Assembly (NCBI GenBank): GCA_002316005.1
Contig: DCIM01000071.1
Coordinates: 1 to 14,295 of the forward strand
Source of the DNA: Prevotellaceae bacterium UBA1726
GTDB taxonomy: Bacteria > Bacteroidota > Bacteroidia > Bacteroidales > Bacteroidaceae
Direction of reading: 5' to 3'
DNA: 14,295 nt
Each line of letters opens with the position of its first letter. Position 1 is the first letter of the stretch. The notes below the pieces were generated by a model. That model ran no database searches, was not told the DNA's origin, and saw only the letters and a program-made list of their open reading frames with translations. The translations under genes were made by a program, and so were the position numbers. Positions 12,614 to 14,295 of the stretch are shown here, one piece after another.

Positions 12614-12634
12614 CCGTTTTATTCAAAAATCAAG

Positions 12635-13663
12635 ATGGCAGGAACAAAAGATGCAGTGACTTACGAGTCGATAATGCGAGATATCAAGGCACGAAAATTC
12701 TCACCTATATATATATTAATGGGTGAGGAGTCTTATTTTATTGATAAGATTTGCACCGCTTTGATGGAGTCGATTCTGCCAGAAGATGAGCGAGAATTCA
12801 ATCAGTTTGTAGTCTTTGGTTCAGATGTCACAGCAGGTCAGGTGGCATTGATGTCGAGAGAACTTCCGATGATGTCGGAGTATAAAGTTATTGTTGTGAA
12901 GGAGGCTCAGAACCTAAAGAACACCGATGATTTGGAGAAATATTTCGATCATCCGTCGCCCCAGACCATACTTATTTATTGCCACAAGCACGGAACTATT
13001 GACAAGAGAAAGAAATTTCTGACGAAGGCCCAGCCTAATGCTTTGATTTTTGACAGTGCGAAGTTGAGCGAGAAGAGTCTTCCTGGTTTTGTGGAGTCGT
13101 ATTTGAAACTCCGTCAGGTGACAATTGAGCCAAAGACAGCTATTGTCATAGCAGAGTCGATAGGTCAGGATTTGAATCGTCTCACTTCTGAACTTGACAA
13201 GTTGTGTATTGCCATTCCAGAAACCGATCGTCGTGTCACTCCAGAATTAGTGGAGGAGAGTATCGGTATCAGTAAGGAGTATAATGCCTTTGAATTGCGA
13301 AATGCGATTATCAGTAGGGATGTAGTGAAGGTAAATCGTATAATAAATTATTTTGACAAAAACCCAAAGTCGGGTGGTGTCTTCAGATTATTGCCTACAC
13401 TGTTCGGTTACTTTCAGAATTTGATGGTAGCCTGGTATGCACCCGACAGGAACTCCCAGAAGGCGTTGGCCGACCATTTGGAACTCCGTAGTGAGTGGGG
13501 GGCAAAAGAGTATATGGCAGGTATGCGAAATTTCTCCGCTTTGAAAACGATGCAGATAATTTCAAAGATTAGAGAAGTAGATGAGAAAATTAAGGGTTTA
13601 GATAACCCAAATACCACTTCTGGGGACCTTATGAAGGAGTTAGTTTTCTTCATTTTGCACTAA
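12635..13663 (+). CDS. holA: DNA polymerase III subunit delta
   Basis: This 342-residue protein has the full length and layout of HolA, the clamp-loader subunit that opens the sliding clamp during replication. Residues 1-140 form the AAA+-like domain without a working ATP site (PIYILMGEESYFIDKI in place of a P-loop, then EYKVIVVKEAQNL and TILIYCHKHGTIDKRKKF). Residues 140-215 form the lid (GQDLNRLTSELDKL), and 215-342 the collar domain (SKEYNAFELRNAI, GVFRLLPTLFGYFQNLMVAWY). The ATG at 12635 is the first suitable start after the promoter; no Shine-Dalgarno is seen. It is divergent from the HSDR_N gene. No strong terminator follows; the nearest structure is a hairpin at 13726-13756. Confidence 0.96.
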   Translation: MAGTKDAVTYESIMRDIKARKFSPIYILMGEESYFIDKICTALMESILPEDEREFNQFVVFGSDVTAGQVALMSRELPMMSEYKVIVVKEAQNLKNTDDLEKYFDHPSPQTILIYCHKHGTIDKRKKFLTKAQPNALIFDSAKLSEKSLPGFVESYLKLRQVTIEPKTAIVIAESIGQDLNRLTSELDKLCIAIPETDRRVTPELVEESIGISKEYNAFELRNAIISRDVVKVNRIINYFDKNPKSGGVFRLLPTLFGYFQNLMVAWYAPDRNSQKALADHLELRSEWGAKEYMAGMRNFSALKTMQIISKIREVDEKIKGLDNPNTTSGDLMKELVFFILH

Positions 13664-14295
13664 AAAGCCCCATTTTTTGCTGTTTTTACTCTAGAATAAT
13701 CAATTCTTATAGTACTTCATTTTGCCCATAAACCCCGATAAATACTGGGTTTGTGGCGAATTCTAATGCCTCAAAACTCGAGTATTTTCACGAAAATAAC
13801 CACTGGTTCAGAATACTTCGAAAATGCGAAAAATTGCGAGAAATGAACAGTCGAAGATTTTACTTTTACTTTTATTAAGATTTTGAATTTTGTATCTACG
13901 ATTTAAAAATGCAAATACACTGCGTTTGGAATTGCAGTTTTTAAAATATAAATTCACGAATGTTATGCAGTGTCAACAACGTGAATTTAGATTTCAAGAT
14001 GTAAAACTTCAGCTTAAATATATAAAAGGCATAATTATACATAGCAATATTTATGAGCATAAAGCCCTAAAACCCAGCATTTTGCATTGAAATATTTACT
14101 TAAATAAGATGTATATGCACACTTTACATATACAAAACATGCATAAATCGCATAATATTGGCATTATTTACATGTTTAACCCTCTAAAACTCAGTGTTTT
14201 GGGTAAAAATACGGCGATTTTTGCTTTGTAAACATTTAATTACCTAAATTATATTCGTAGTGTAAATTCATAAATGTATTGCAAAATCCTCGTTG
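13664..14295. other. 632-bp AT-rich stretch without a convincing gene
   Basis: I find no credible gene or consensus promoter here. It does hold structure: a 10-bp hairpin with one G:T pair (13726-13735/13747-13756), a perfect 10-bp inverted repeat TAAATTCACG (13949-13958) / CGTGAATTTA (13980-13989), an 8-bp hairpin TGTATATG (14110-14117) / CATATACA (14127-14134), a 7-bp pair AAACATG (14135-14141) / CATGTTT (14171-14177), and three copies of a dispersed motif. A 21-bp segment at 13949 recurs with 17 matches at 14263. A small open frame at 13890-14090 runs across these structures and looks spurious. Confidence 0.65.
13761..13787. repeat. Dispersed CTAATGCCTCAAAA motif, copy 2
   Basis: Matches 24 of 27 bases of the copy at 11905-11931. 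Its second half, CCTCAAAACTCGAGTATTTT, is a near-palindrome around CTCGAG. Looser relatives lie at 14065-14083 (CCCTAAAACCCAGCATTTT) and 14180-14200 (CCTCTAAAACTCAGTGTTTT core). All copies are intergenic. Confidence 0.7.

Noticed and set aside
13890..14090. A 66-residue + strand frame
   Set aside because: It starts with a non-ATG codon, crosses several inverted repeats, has no promoter or ribosome binding site, and its peptide is what AT-rich DNA gives by chance.

Overview
The window looks like a chromosomal segment of a Bacteroidales bacterium, most likely Prevotella/Segatella-like. Three things support this. Six promoters fit the Bacteroidetes housekeeping consensus (TTTG, 19-20 bp, TAnnTTTG). 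The gene families are typical of the group: a Nif3/zinc-ribbon pair, DUF3784, secreted DUF4965-type glutaminase-like and DUF1680 enzymes with short Por-type C-terminal tails, and HSDR_N next to holA. Most genes also lack a Shine-Dalgarno sequence.

Layout, left to right. (1) 1-1548, + strand: the 3' end of a Nif3-like metal-binding protein gene, a roughly 69-bp tandem hairpin array in the gap, a coiled-coil/C4 zinc-ribbon protein, and a strong terminator. (2) 1587-4220, - strand: a probable operon read from a promoter at 4220-4189, with genes in the order SPFH/band-7 membrane protein, DUF3784 membrane protein, two-TM PH-like protein and Arc-type ribbon-helix-helix protein. It is peppered with short palindromic and low-complexity repeats, one of which supplies the C-terminus of the Arc-type protein. 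(3) 4281-4806, + strand: a small exported, probably lipid-anchored protein with its own promoter and terminator. (4) 4876-6619, + strand: an unrecognised 513-residue cytoplasmic protein with several low-complexity tandem repeats, its own promoter, an unusually good ribosome binding site and a terminator. (5) 6718-11870: two divergent genes for exported enzymes (glutaminase-like, - strand; DUF1680/GH127-like, + strand) whose back-to-back promoters share an inverted repeat covering both -33 boxes. (6) 12062-13663: an HSDR_N nuclease-fold protein (- strand) divergent from holA (DNA polymerase III delta, + strand), with promoters that face each other. (7) 13664-14295: an AT-rich stretch with no convincing gene, several hairpins and copies of a short dispersed motif also seen at 11905.

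Functionally this is mostly core chromosome plus a polysaccharide/peptide scavenging pair. The points most worth following are the repeats: at least four distinct short hairpin families lie in intergenic DNA, and one has been captured into coding sequence. After those come the SPFH-centred operon and the orphan 513-residue protein. I see no prophage, integrase, CRISPR array, rRNA or tRNA.
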